The notes under the pieces were generated by a model. The model was not told the origin of the DNA. It searched no databases and saw only the letters and a program-made list of their open reading frames with translations. DNA of 64,000 bases from CAZRWD01 sp964603785 (lineage in GTDB: Bacteria; Fermentibacterota; Fermentibacteria; Fermentibacterales; Fermentibacteraceae). The stretch covers positions 124,001 to 188,000 of the forward strand of contig CAZRWD010000002.1 in assembly GCA_964603785.1 (NCBI GenBank). The letters run 5' to 3'. Every line of letters starts with the position of its first letter. Within the stretch, counting starts at the first letter, position 1. Below are positions 39,911 to 47,877 of this stretch, one piece after another. The translations under genes were made by a program, and so were the position numbers.

Positions 39911-41653
39911 TCAGATGTCGGTGTACTCCGCGGCCTCCCTGTGGAGGTCCCCGTCCTCTTCCTCCTCGTCGGATCCGACGGTGCTCACGGCCTGCGAGAG
40001 GTGCTCGGAGAGGTCGGTCATCGACTCGGCGAACCTGTTCAGAACGGCCTCGTCGTGGAGCTTCCTCAGCCTCTCCTCCTCACGCCTCCGGCCCTCCTCC
40101 TCCCGCTGCCTGAGGAGTCCGGCGAACTGCTCCCCCTTGAGCTTCTCGAGATAGGCCTTGCCGGAACTGTCCGGGAAGAGGTAGTAGAGGAGCTTCTCCT
40201 GGACCGTCTCCGCTATGGGGATGTCCGAGCCGGGAAGGCACGGGATCTCCCTCCTGAAACCCGAGGAGTCGTAGCTGCGCTCGTCGCGGAAGCCGCAGAC
40301 CCGCTCGCGGTAGTCGGGGTCGATGGGGAACGGCGTCCTCCCGTAGTAGCCCGCGATGAGATTGACGTACTGGACGGGATTCGCCTCCTTCCCCAGGGCC
40401 ACGAAGTAGGCCTTCACCCCGACTATCTGGGATGTCGGGGTCACGAGGGGAACCCAGCCTGCGGTCGCCCTGACCTCCTGGACGGCATCGAGCGCCTGCC
40501 CGAGGAAATCGCTCTTCCCGTCCTTGGCCAGCTGGTTCACGAAGTTGCTGTACATCCCGCCCGGGATCTGCGACTTCCTGACGGCGTCGTTGGGAGGAGG
40601 GAAGCCGCACTCCGCCTCCAGGGCATGGACCGTCTCGAGGGCCCTGTCCACCCTGCCCGCGGCGAGGTGCTCGATGGTCTTCTCGGCCAGCGGGGCGAGA
40701 ACGTCCCTCCCGGGCCAGACCGAGCGGTGGACCTTCAGGGAGAACCTGGACTCGCACTCCTCGATGGTCTTCACGAGCCCGGCATGGAGCGGGGCGAGCC
40801 TCGCGGGGTCGAGGTCGAGCCCGGTCTCTATGCCGAGGAGCTCCGCGAACAGGGCCACCACCTCGAGGGACGGATGCGACGACCCGCCCGCGAACGGATG
40901 GAAGCAGGTGTCTATCCTGTCGACCCCGGCGAGCAGGGCGATCACCGCGCTGATGTGCCCGTACCCGGGAGTGCAGTGGGTATGGCTGACTATGGGGACC
41001 CTCACCCGGTCCTTGAGCTCGGTGTAGTACTCCCAGGCGGAGACGGGATCCTTCAGGCCCGCCATGTCCTTGTCGGAGATCATGTCGGCACCTGCCGCCT
41101 CCAGCTCCAGGGCCTTGTCCACGAAATAGGAGGTGCGGTAGAGGGGTCCGGTGGTGTAGCAGACGGCGCCGTCGAAGATCCCACCCGCCTTGCGCACTCC
41201 CTCCAGGGCGGCCATGTAGTTGGGTATGTAGTTGAGCGCGTCGAAGATACGCATAACGGTAGTGCCCGCACGGATGGCCTCGCTGTTGAACTCGCTCACG
41301 ATGTCGTCCGGGTAGGGGTCGTAGCCGAACAGGTTCTGGCCCCGGGACAGGGTCCTCAGGCCGCAGCCATAGGGCCTGGCCAGGTCGGACATGCGCGCCA
41401 GGCGATCGAACGGGTTCTCGAAGAGGAACCTCATGGCGCTGTCCAGGGTGGCGCCGCCCCACACCTCCATGGTCCTGATCCCGCAGTCCAGGATCATGGG
41501 CATGACTTCGAGCACCTGGGCGGTGGACATCCTGGTGGCGAGCAGCGACTGCTGGCCGTCCCTGAGACTCAGGTCGACCAGCTCCACCGGCCCGCGCTCC
41601 CGAAGGGTCATCTTCGGTCCGTGGCCTCCAAGCGAGAACAGCTTCTTGAACAT
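39911..41653 (-). CDS. Carboxyltransferase subunit (OadA/PycB/5S type)
   Basis: 580 residues. The DRE-TIM barrel of biotin-dependent carboxyltransferases is complete: VDLSLRDGQQSLLATRM with the metal Asp, VEVWGGATLDSAMRFL, LSRGQNLFGY, SDKDMAG with the carbamylated Lys, and HTHCTPGYGH. The PycA-type C-terminal domain SQIPGGMYSNF...PLVTPTSQIVG follows, but no biotinyl Met-Lys-Met motif; instead a charged coil (about 510-580) closes the protein. It could be the oxaloacetate decarboxylase alpha chain, pyruvate carboxylase B, or the 5S part of methylmalonyl-CoA transcarboxylase, needing a separate biotin carrier. The mutase at 27470 makes the last option attractive. ATG 41653 has GGGGGAG upstream. 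Confidence 0.88.
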   Translation of the reverse strand: MFKKLFSLGGHGPKMTLRERGPVELVDLSLRDGQQSLLATRMSTAQVLEVMPMILDCGIRTMEVWGGATLDSAMRFLFENPFDRLARMSDLARPYGCGLRTLSRGQNLFGYDPYPDDIVSEFNSEAIRAGTTVMRIFDALNYIPNYMAALEGVRKAGGIFDGAVCYTTGPLYRTSYFVDKALELEAAGADMISDKDMAGLKDPVSAWEYYTELKDRVRVPIVSHTHCTPGYGHISAVIALLAGVDRIDTCFHPFAGGSSHPSLEVVALFAELLGIETGLDLDPARLAPLHAGLVKTIEECESRFSLKVHRSVWPGRDVLAPLAEKTIEHLAAGRVDRALETVHALEAECGFPPPNDAVRKSQIPGGMYSNFVNQLAKDGKSDFLGQALDAVQEVRATAGWVPLVTPTSQIVGVKAYFVALGKEANPVQYVNLIAGYYGRTPFPIDPDYRERVCGFRDERSYDSSGFRREIPCLPGSDIPIAETVQEKLLYYLFPDSSGKAYLEKLKGEQFAGLLRQREEEGRRREEERLRKLHDEAVLNRFAESMTDLSEHLSQAVSTVGSDEEEEDGDLHREAAEYTDI

Positions 41654-41732
41654 CCCCACTATCTCCCCCGGGTTGGCGGCATGCCGCGTCGGGTAGCCGG
41701 CAGCTCCATATCCAGCGACTCCATGGGACCCG

Positions 41733-43247
41733 TCACGAGGATCCCCGCTCACGCGCTCCGGTGTGACGACCGGCCAGCAGGTCCCCCCTCGCGAGGGCTG
41801 CCGCGATGTCGGGCAGATCCCTCACCTTCCTCCAAACCGTCATCTCGGTCTTGGTTCCGAATCTGCCCCGCAGGACCCTGAGGATGCCGGCCGCTGCGCG
41901 GAGCGGGTGGAACAGGACCCTGCCCAGCCCGAACACGATGTAGGCCAGGTTCCTGTATATGTCCAGCCTCGCGTAGTCCCTCCTCCAGACCGGGGAGAAG
42001 CAGAGCTCGTCCATCTCGGAGAAGCCCTGCAGGAGTTCCTCCTTCATGGACTCGGTGGCGGGGAAGGGGGTGACGATCGGCATGACCATCTCGTCCGCCC
42101 CCGATCTCGCCAGGCGGAAGACGTATGACAGCGTCCGCCTCCTGTCGAACGGGGTCTCCCCCGGGTAGCCGGTCGCCATGAAGGCGCAGCTCCTTATGCC
42201 CAGCCCGCCGGCCTTCCGGAAGAGGCCGGGCACCCGCTCCAGGTCGGCGGTCTTGTTCATCAGCGCGAGCACCCTTCGCGACCCTGTCTCGGGGGAGAGG
42301 GAGATGTACCTGCACCCGGCGCCTGCCATGAGTTCGAGCAGGTCACCGTCGATCGTCTCCATCTTGAGACCGCTCGGGAAGCAGAACGACACCGGGTCCT
42401 CCCTCGCCGACAGCCCGGCGCAGATCCGCTCGACCCTGGCCCTGTCGGTGGCGAAGTTCTCGTCCTGTATGTGGAAGTCGCCCACCCCGTACTCCCCGGA
42501 GTACCATTCGATCTCCTCCAGCACCCTGGAGGCCGACTTCGAGGTCCACCTTCCGCCCGACATGAGGGGCGCCTGGCAGAACGAGCAGTGGTACGGACAG
42601 CCCCTGGAGGTGATCATGTTGACGTACCTGCCCGCCCAGGGACCATGCCCGTAGCGCAGCCTCCAGTAGGTCTCCAGCGGGAGGAGGTCGAACGCGGCGA
42701 ACGGCATGGGGTCGAGCTCGATGGGAGGAGAGGTCCTCGGGTTGATCCTCCCTGGCGCCGCGAGCCCCTCGATCTCCCCGGCGGACAGGCCGGACTCGAG
42801 TGCGCGGAGCAGTGCCGGAAGCCTGTTCTCTCCCTCTCCGAGCACCACGAAGTCGGCGCCGCCCGCCAGGAAGTCCTCCGGCACGAAGGTGGCATGGTAT
42901 CCGCCGACGACCAGGCGCGCCTCCGGAAATGCGGCTCTCGCCTCGGAGAGGAGGGCCAGCGACATCGAGTGCTCCGTCGCGCAGTGCACCGAGATCCCGA
43001 TGACCTCGGTACCGGGCTCGATGACCCGCACAGCCTCGGCCGGGGTCAGTCCCCTCGCCAGGTATCTGCGGCGGAACCGGTAGAACCTGTGGGGGGCGAG
43101 GCCGTATGCGTCGACGATCCGGGTCTCGTGCCCGGCGGCGCGGACGGCCGCGGCCAGATAGGCTATTCCCGACGGGATGCCGGGGATGCTGCCGTAGAGG
43201 TCTCTCGCCAGATGGACGACGGGCGGGCGGACCAGGGCTATCCTCAT
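41733..43247 (-). CDS. B12-binding-type radical SAM protein
   Basis: 504 residues. The N-terminal 160 or so residues form a cobalamin-binding-like Rossmann domain (RIALVRPPV start, IGISVHCATEHS and VVGGYHATFVPEDFL), followed by the radical SAM barrel with the cluster motif CPYHCSFC (Cys217, Cys221, Cys224). A MATGYPGET segment and a C-terminal extension of about 100 residues with hydrophobic patches follow. Enzymes of this class methylate or rearrange lipids, peptides or natural products; the substrate is unknown. It starts as ATGA with the stop of the upstream radical SAM gene. Confidence 0.85.
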   Translation of the reverse strand: MRIALVRPPVVHLARDLYGSIPGIPSGIAYLAAAVRAAGHETRIVDAYGLAPHRFYRFRRRYLARGLTPAEAVRVIEPGTEVIGISVHCATEHSMSLALLSEARAAFPEARLVVGGYHATFVPEDFLAGGADFVVLGEGENRLPALLRALESGLSAGEIEGLAAPGRINPRTSPPIELDPMPFAAFDLLPLETYWRLRYGHGPWAGRYVNMITSRGCPYHCSFCQAPLMSGGRWTSKSASRVLEEIEWYSGEYGVGDFHIQDENFATDRARVERICAGLSAREDPVSFCFPSGLKMETIDGDLLELMAGAGCRYISLSPETGSRRVLALMNKTADLERVPGLFRKAGGLGIRSCAFMATGYPGETPFDRRRTLSYVFRLARSGADEMVMPIVTPFPATESMKEELLQGFSEMDELCFSPVWRRDYARLDIYRNLAYIVFGLGRVLFHPLRAAAGILRVLRGRFGTKTEMTVWRKVRDLPDIAAALARGDLLAGRHTGARERGSS

Positions 43248-44740
43248 CGTTCGTCGGGCCGGTTCCCGTTCGCCGCCCCGCAGTCCTGGCATGCACCGGG
43301 GGGAACGTCGCCGTAGCTTGCCGTTGCGAGCAGGAGGAAGCCCTTGACGTACTTCGAGACGTCGAGGAGGCTCCTGATCGACAGGATCTTGCGGATGACC
43401 ATGCGGGGGTTCACGTAGAAGCGCCTGTGACCCTCCTGGATCAGGAAGCGGATCTGCTCCTCCGTCATGCCCTCGGGCACGAAGGACACGTTCTTGAAGT
43501 TGAACCTGTTCTCCGTGAACTTGGCCGGCTTGAGCCGGCCGCTCGTCAGCTCGTCGTACACCTCGGTGCCCGGCAGCGGGGTCAGGTTGACGAACACCGC
43601 GTAGTCCAGCCCGATCGAGCAGGCGAAGTCGATCGTCTCGAGCCCCTCCTCGAAGGTCTCGCCGGGGATGCCGAACATGAAGGTGCCGTAGGCCTCTATG
43701 CCCGCTCTGCGGGTGAGCGACACCGCCTGCCTGACCTGCTCGAGGGTGGTTCCCTTCCTGAGCCTGTCCAGGTTCTTCTGCACTCCGGACTCGATGCCGT
43801 ACAGGATCCTCCAGCAGCCGGCCCTCTTCATCGCCGAGAGAAGGCGCTCGTTGATGCGGTCGACCCTGGCGTTCACCGCCCAGACGACCCCGAGCCTCCG
43901 CCTGACCATCTCGTCGCAGAATTCGAGCGCTCTCTCCTCGGACAGGGTGAACGTGTCGTCCCAGAAGGCTATGTCCCTGACCCCGTGCTCCCTGCGGAGC
44001 ATCTCGATCTCGTCGGCGATGTTGACCGCGGAGCGCATCCTCACGTTCCTGTCCGTGTGGCAGAAGATGCACCTGAAGGGGCACCCCCTCGCTCCGATGA
44101 TGTTGGCATGGGGAAGCTTCCTGTAGAACGTCGGGGAAGGGAGGTACCTGTCGATGTCGACGAGGTGGTGGGAGGGGAAGGGAAGCTCGTCGATGTTCCC
44201 GGGAAGAGGTCTGGGCGGGGTCCTGACGAGCCCGTCCCCGTCGTGGAGGATCAGGCCCGGGATGTCCGCGGGCGACCTTTCCTGCTCGATGGCCGACACC
44301 AGATCCCGGATGGTCTGCTCGCCCTCGCCGTACACCAGGTAGTCGATCTCCGGGCACTCCTCGAAGCAGCGCTCCAGCCAGAGGGTCGGGTGGATGCCGC
44401 CCACGGCCATCCGCAGCCCGGGGAAGCGCCTCCTGAGCTCGGGGATCATCCAGCGGGAGACCTCCCAGTCCACGCTCGTGATCGTGATCCCGACGAGGTC
44501 GGGCGAGATCGCGGCTATCTCGCTGCAGATGCCCTCGAATCCATGGAACAGGCCCTCGAGATAGGTCACCTCGTGCCCGTCGTCTATCAGGCCGGGCGCC
44601 AGGTAGAGAAGCGACGGGGAGGGCACCACGTTCACGAGCGGCCGTATGTGGAGCCACCGGAACAGGCGCCTCCTGCGGTTCATGAAGTCGTGCTGGTCCT
44701 GTTCCCAGGAGGCGGGCATGGTCATTAGGACAATCTTCAA
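43244..44740 (-). CDS. B12-binding-type radical SAM protein
   Basis: 498 residues beginning with TTG 44740 (LKIVLMTMPASWEQ). A cobalamin-binding-like domain holds VGITITSVDWE, AVGGIHPTLW and VYGEGE; the radical SAM motif is CPFRCIFC (Cys220, Cys224, Cys227), followed by the FWDDTFTLS and GIESGVQKNLDRLRKG blocks typical of the HpnJ/BchE-like group. The C-terminus ends with a GACQDCGAANG tail, possibly an extra metal site. It is divergent from the third radical SAM gene and coupled to the second. Confidence 0.86.
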   Translation of the reverse strand: MKIVLMTMPASWEQDQHDFMNRRRRLFRWLHIRPLVNVVPSPSLLYLAPGLIDDGHEVTYLEGLFHGFEGICSEIAAISPDLVGITITSVDWEVSRWMIPELRRRFPGLRMAVGGIHPTLWLERCFEECPEIDYLVYGEGEQTIRDLVSAIEQERSPADIPGLILHDGDGLVRTPPRPLPGNIDELPFPSHHLVDIDRYLPSPTFYRKLPHANIIGARGCPFRCIFCHTDRNVRMRSAVNIADEIEMLRREHGVRDIAFWDDTFTLSEERALEFCDEMVRRRLGVVWAVNARVDRINERLLSAMKRAGCWRILYGIESGVQKNLDRLRKGTTLEQVRQAVSLTRRAGIEAYGTFMFGIPGETFEEGLETIDFACSIGLDYAVFVNLTPLPGTEVYDELTSGRLKPAKFTENRFNFKNVSFVPEGMTEEQIRFLIQEGHRRFYVNPRMVIRKILSIRSLLDVSKYVKGFLLLATASYGDVPPGACQDCGAANGNRPDER

Positions 44741-44774
44741 GAAACACGCCCCTGATGGAGTCTGCCGTCCGGGG

Positions 44775-44780
44775 ATTATA
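44775..44780 (-). promoter_or_regulatory. Perfect -10 hexamer before the radical SAM pair
   Basis: TATAAT on the minus strand (44780-44775), 35 bases before the TTG start at 44740, in the 120-base divergent spacer. No convincing -35 is seen at 16-18 bases. Confidence 0.35.
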
Positions 44781-44860
44781 GGCCCGGCGCGAGCGGAGGG
44801 GCCAGCTTTCACTGGCGCCGGGTCCGGACCGGAGTTATAGATGCCCACCTGGAGAAGAAG

Positions 44861-46282
44861 ATGAGAATCACGCTCGTATATCCCCCCTATGGCACGGGAC
44901 ATCGCTCGAAGTACTTCCCCTTCGGCATGGCCTACGTCGCCTCCGCGCTCTCGGCCGCCGGCCACGAGGTCTCGGTGGTCGACATGGAGGGGTCCGACCT
45001 CGATCTCGACAGGGCCGTCGACATGGTCTGCCGTCAGCGGCCCGACATGGTCGGGCTCGGCGGAATGGTCACGCGGTTCCGCTTCGCCCGCAGACTGGGC
45101 ACGGAGATCCGCTCACGGCTCCCGGGGGTCTTCATGATCGCCGGTAACAGCGGTGCGACGACCCTTCCCGGCATCTATCTCGATTCCTGCAGGCTCGATG
45201 CGGTAGTGTCGGGCGAGGGTGAGGTGACCACCGTGGAACTCGCGGGCAGGCTCGAGTCGGGAACCGACTGGAGGGAGACGGCGGGGCTCGCCTTCATGGA
45301 GGAGGGCAGGACCGTCCGCTCGGCTCCGAGGGAGCCGATCGCCGACCTCGACTCCATCCCATGGCCCGCCTGGGACCTGTTCCCCATCGAGAGCTACATC
45401 CACAGCCACGACCACAGGGGAAGGCTCACGAGGCACATGGAGGTGGTCGCCAGCAGGGGCTGTCCGTACGAATGCGTCTACTGCTACAGGATCTACGGCA
45501 GGAGGGTGCGCAGGCGGTCACCGGAGTCGATAGTCGAGGAGATCGCGGAGCTCAGGCGGAGATACGGCATACGCTACACCGGGTTCCCGGACGACCTCTT
45601 CACCAGCGACAGGGATTTCGTCACCAGAACCTGCGCCCTGATGAGGGAGAGGCTCCCCGGCATCCGCTGGTCCTGCCTGGGCCGGGTCAACACGGTCGAT
45701 CCGGAGATGCTCGCGACCATGAAGAGGTCGGGCTGCTACTGGATAAGCTTCGGGATCGAGTCCGGGAGCGCACGGATGCTCGAGGAGATGCGCAGGAAGG
45801 TCACGCCGGAGCAGTGCCTCGAGGCTATCCGCATGACGAGGCGGGCAGGCATCCATGCCGAAGGCAGCTTCATGATAGGGATGTTCGGAGAGACTCCGGA
45901 ATCCGTCGCCGAGACCGTCGAGTTCTGTGCCGCCGCCGACATGACCGCCCCGATGCTGTACGTCACGCCCTACCCCGGCACGGCCATATTCGAGAGGGCC
46001 GTGCAGGAGGGCCGCATCCCGGACCTCGAAGGATTCCTCGAGAGGATGAACGCGGCGGACGAACTCCTGGTGAACCTGACGGACATGCCTGACGCTGATC
46101 TCGTCGAGCTGAAGAAGAGGGCGCAGCGGAGGATCGGCCTGAGCTACGCGCTCAGGAGGCCCCTGACCCGCATCCCGAAGCTCCTCCTGCGGCATGTCCT
46201 GCTTCCCGGGCCGCGCCGGCTCCTTCGCCGTGCCGCAGGGGCGGTCGGCATTCCGATCGGGAGAAGGGCTGTCGGGACTTGA
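44861..46282 (+). CDS. B12-binding-type radical SAM protein
   Basis: 473 residues. Starts MRITLVYPPYGTGHRSKYFP with a cobalamin-binding-like N-terminal domain (VGLGGMVTRFRFARRLG; IAGNSGATT), then radical SAM motif CPYECVYC (Cys201, Cys205, Cys208), TGFPDDLFTSD and FGIESGSARMLEEMRRK. The C-terminal 90 residues are basic and hydrophobic, which may place it at the membrane. It is the divergent partner of the two radical SAM genes on the other strand; the shared spacer suggests common control and perhaps one pathway. The ATG follows GGAGAAGAAG. Confidence 0.86.
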   Translation: MRITLVYPPYGTGHRSKYFPFGMAYVASALSAAGHEVSVVDMEGSDLDLDRAVDMVCRQRPDMVGLGGMVTRFRFARRLGTEIRSRLPGVFMIAGNSGATTLPGIYLDSCRLDAVVSGEGEVTTVELAGRLESGTDWRETAGLAFMEEGRTVRSAPREPIADLDSIPWPAWDLFPIESYIHSHDHRGRLTRHMEVVASRGCPYECVYCYRIYGRRVRRRSPESIVEEIAELRRRYGIRYTGFPDDLFTSDRDFVTRTCALMRERLPGIRWSCLGRVNTVDPEMLATMKRSGCYWISFGIESGSARMLEEMRRKVTPEQCLEAIRMTRRAGIHAEGSFMIGMFGETPESVAETVEFCAAADMTAPMLYVTPYPGTAIFERAVQEGRIPDLEGFLERMNAADELLVNLTDMPDADLVELKKRAQRRIGLSYALRRPLTRIPKLLLRHVLLPGPRRLLRRAAGAVGIPIGRRAVGT

Positions 46283-46310
46283 CCCGGTTGCCGCCCGGTC
46301 GTAGGAAATC

Positions 46311-47648
46311 ATGCCTGACGAGGAGGGAGGGGTCTTGAGCGACAATCGAGCGATGGTCTCCTCCCTCGTCCGTGAAGCCAGGGAGGAGATCCAGAAGGGC
46401 AACAAGAGCGAGGCCCTGAAGCTCCTGAAGAAGGCTCTCGCGATGGATCCGGGAAGCAGCGCCGTCACGGATACGATCCTGGCGATCGAGAAGGAGTCCA
46501 TCAGCAGGACCAGGCAGGACGAGGAGGCCCGCAGGGACGAGGAGGCCCGGAAGGCCGAGGAGGCCCGCAGGGCCGAGGCCGCCAGGAAGGCCGAGCAGGC
46601 ACGCAAGGCCGAGCAGGCGCGCAAGATCGAGGAGGCCCGCAAGGCCGAGGAGGCTCGCAGGGCCGAGGAGGCCAGGAAGGCCGAGGAGGCTCTGAAGGCC
46701 GAGGAGGCNNNNNNNNNNNNNNNNNNNNNNNNNNNNNNNNNNNNNNNNNNNNNNNNNNNNNNNNNNNNNNNNNNNNNNNNNNNNNNNNNNNNNNNNNNNN
46801 NNNNNNNNAAGGCCGAGGAGGCCCGCAAGGTCGAGGAGGCCCGAAAGGACGAGGCCGCGCGAAGGGCGGCGGCCGCCAGGAAGGCCGAGGAGGCCAGGAA
46901 GGCGGATGAGGCCAGGAAGGCCGAGACCGCCGGGAGGATCGTGGAGACCCGGAGGGGGCTGGAGGAATCCCGGGCGGCAGCCTCCTCGACGAGGCATGGG
47001 GGGACCATGGAGCGGAGACAGAGGGATCCCATACCGATCCCGGAGCTTGTCGAACCCGGGACGGTCGAAAGGAAGAGAGTGCCCGTCGAATCCAGCCTTG
47101 AAAGCATCATCGGGAAAGCCGACTCGGCTCTCGAATCAGGTGACGAAGCCCTTGCCATGGAGTGCCTTCGCCAGGCGAAGGAGGCCTATCCGGACGATCC
47201 GGCGGTCAGGTCCAGGACTCTGCATCTCCAGCGGAGGATAAAGGCCGGGAACCTCGTCAGGGCCGGGAGGAGGAAGCTCGCCGCCGGCTCGCATGGCGAG
47301 GCTCTGGCGGCGGCCGTGGAGGCTTTCGGACTGGTTCCCGACATCCCCGGGCTGGACGAGCTGGTGGAAGGCCTCGAGAAGGCCGGGGCCGGGGCTCCCC
47401 CACCCTCCCCGGCGGTGCGCGCGACAGGGTCGGACACCCAGGCGGCTCCCACCAGGAAGACCCATGCAGGAAGGGCGCGCGGGTCGGGTGCCGACGACTT
47501 CGTCCGCAGGGTGCGCGAGCAGATCCAGCTGAGTTCCTTCCCCAGGGCCGCGGAGATTGCGCTGGAAGGGCTGGAGATGCACCCGGGCCACGAGCTCCTG
47601 GAGACATTCGTCGAGAAGTTCAGGAAGATGGGGCTGCTGCCGGGCTGA
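46311..47648 (+). CDS. KAEEAR-repeat protein, interrupted by assembly gap
   Basis: An acidic/basic helical protein. Residues 1-60 look like a TPR-type helical pair (KGNKSEALKLLKKALAMDPG). They are followed by long Lys/Ala/Glu/Glu/Ala/Arg hexad repeats that run into the N stretch and resume after it in the same frame, forming a single long helix or coiled coil. The C-terminal half again shows TPR-like segments (ESGDEALAMECLRQAKEAYPDDP; HGEALAAAVEAFGLVPD; PRAAEIALEGLEMHPGHE). The true repeat number is unknown because of the gap. ATG 46311 has AGGA before it; TTG 46335, behind GGAGGGAGGGG, may be the real start. Role unknown; possibly a scaffold. Confidence 0.75.
   Translation: MPDEEGGVLSDNRAMVSSLVREAREEIQKGNKSEALKLLKKALAMDPGSSAVTDTILAIEKESISRTRQDEEARRDEEARKAEEARRAEAARKAEQARKAEQARKIEEARKAEEARRAEEARKAEEALKAEEXXXXXXXXXXXXXXXXXXXXXXXXXXXXXXXXXXKAEEARKVEEARKDEAARRAAAARKAEEARKADEARKAETAGRIVETRRGLEESRAAASSTRHGGTMERRQRDPIPIPELVEPGTVERKRVPVESSLESIIGKADSALESGDEALAMECLRQAKEAYPDDPAVRSRTLHLQRRIKAGNLVRAGRRKLAAGSHGEALAAAVEAFGLVPDIPGLDELVEGLEKAGAGAPPPSPAVRATGSDTQAAPTRKTHAGRARGSGADDFVRRVREQIQLSSFPRAAEIALEGLEMHPGHELLETFVEKFRKMGLLPG
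46709..46808. other. Assembly gap (100 N)
   Basis: Exactly 100 N inside the KAEEAR repeats. The round number indicates a scaffold gap of unspecified size where near-identical repeats defeated assembly. The frame happens to be kept, but this is no evidence of real length. Confidence 0.98.
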
Positions 47649-47659
47649 CCCTGGCAGGG

Positions 47660-47677
47660 GAAGCCGCCTCCGGCTTC
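47660..47677. terminator. Short hairpin between convergent genes
   Basis: GAAGCCG (47660-47666), loop CCTC, CGGCTTC (47671-47677): a 7-bp stem just after the repeat-protein stop and touching the stop of the small membrane protein on the other strand. Confidence 0.5.
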
Positions 47678-47855
47678 AGCCCCTGAAGAAGTCCGGGACG
47701 CAGGCCAGCAGGATCCCCGTCACCAGGGACACGACACCGGACAGGAAGACGAGACCCGACAGGGCGGGCGAGGGCCTGCCCTTCCCCAGCAGAACGAATC
47801 CCAGCACCGACAGGACCATCCCCGCCGCCACGAGGGCCAGGTATCCCAGGTTCAT
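47676..47855 (-). CDS. Small two-helix membrane protein
   Basis: 59 residues from ATG 47855, preceded by GGGAG at 7 bases; GTG 47861 would add two residues. It has two hydrophobic segments (about 4-24 and 33-53) separated by a short Gly/Lys/Arg/Pro loop. I do not recognise a family. It follows the htrA stop by about 20 bases on the same strand and may be the last gene of the stress operon. Confidence 0.55.
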   Translation of the reverse strand: MNLGYLALVAAGMVLSVLGFVLLGKGRPSPALSGLVFLSGVVSLVTGILLACVPDFFRG

Positions 47856-47877
47856 CCCCACGCTCCCGTCCTGTTGC

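Noticed and set aside
39758..41881. Plus-strand open frame of about 707 codons opposite the carboxyltransferase
   Set aside because: Antisense shadow; no recognisable segment, and it would cross the metK leader and promoter.
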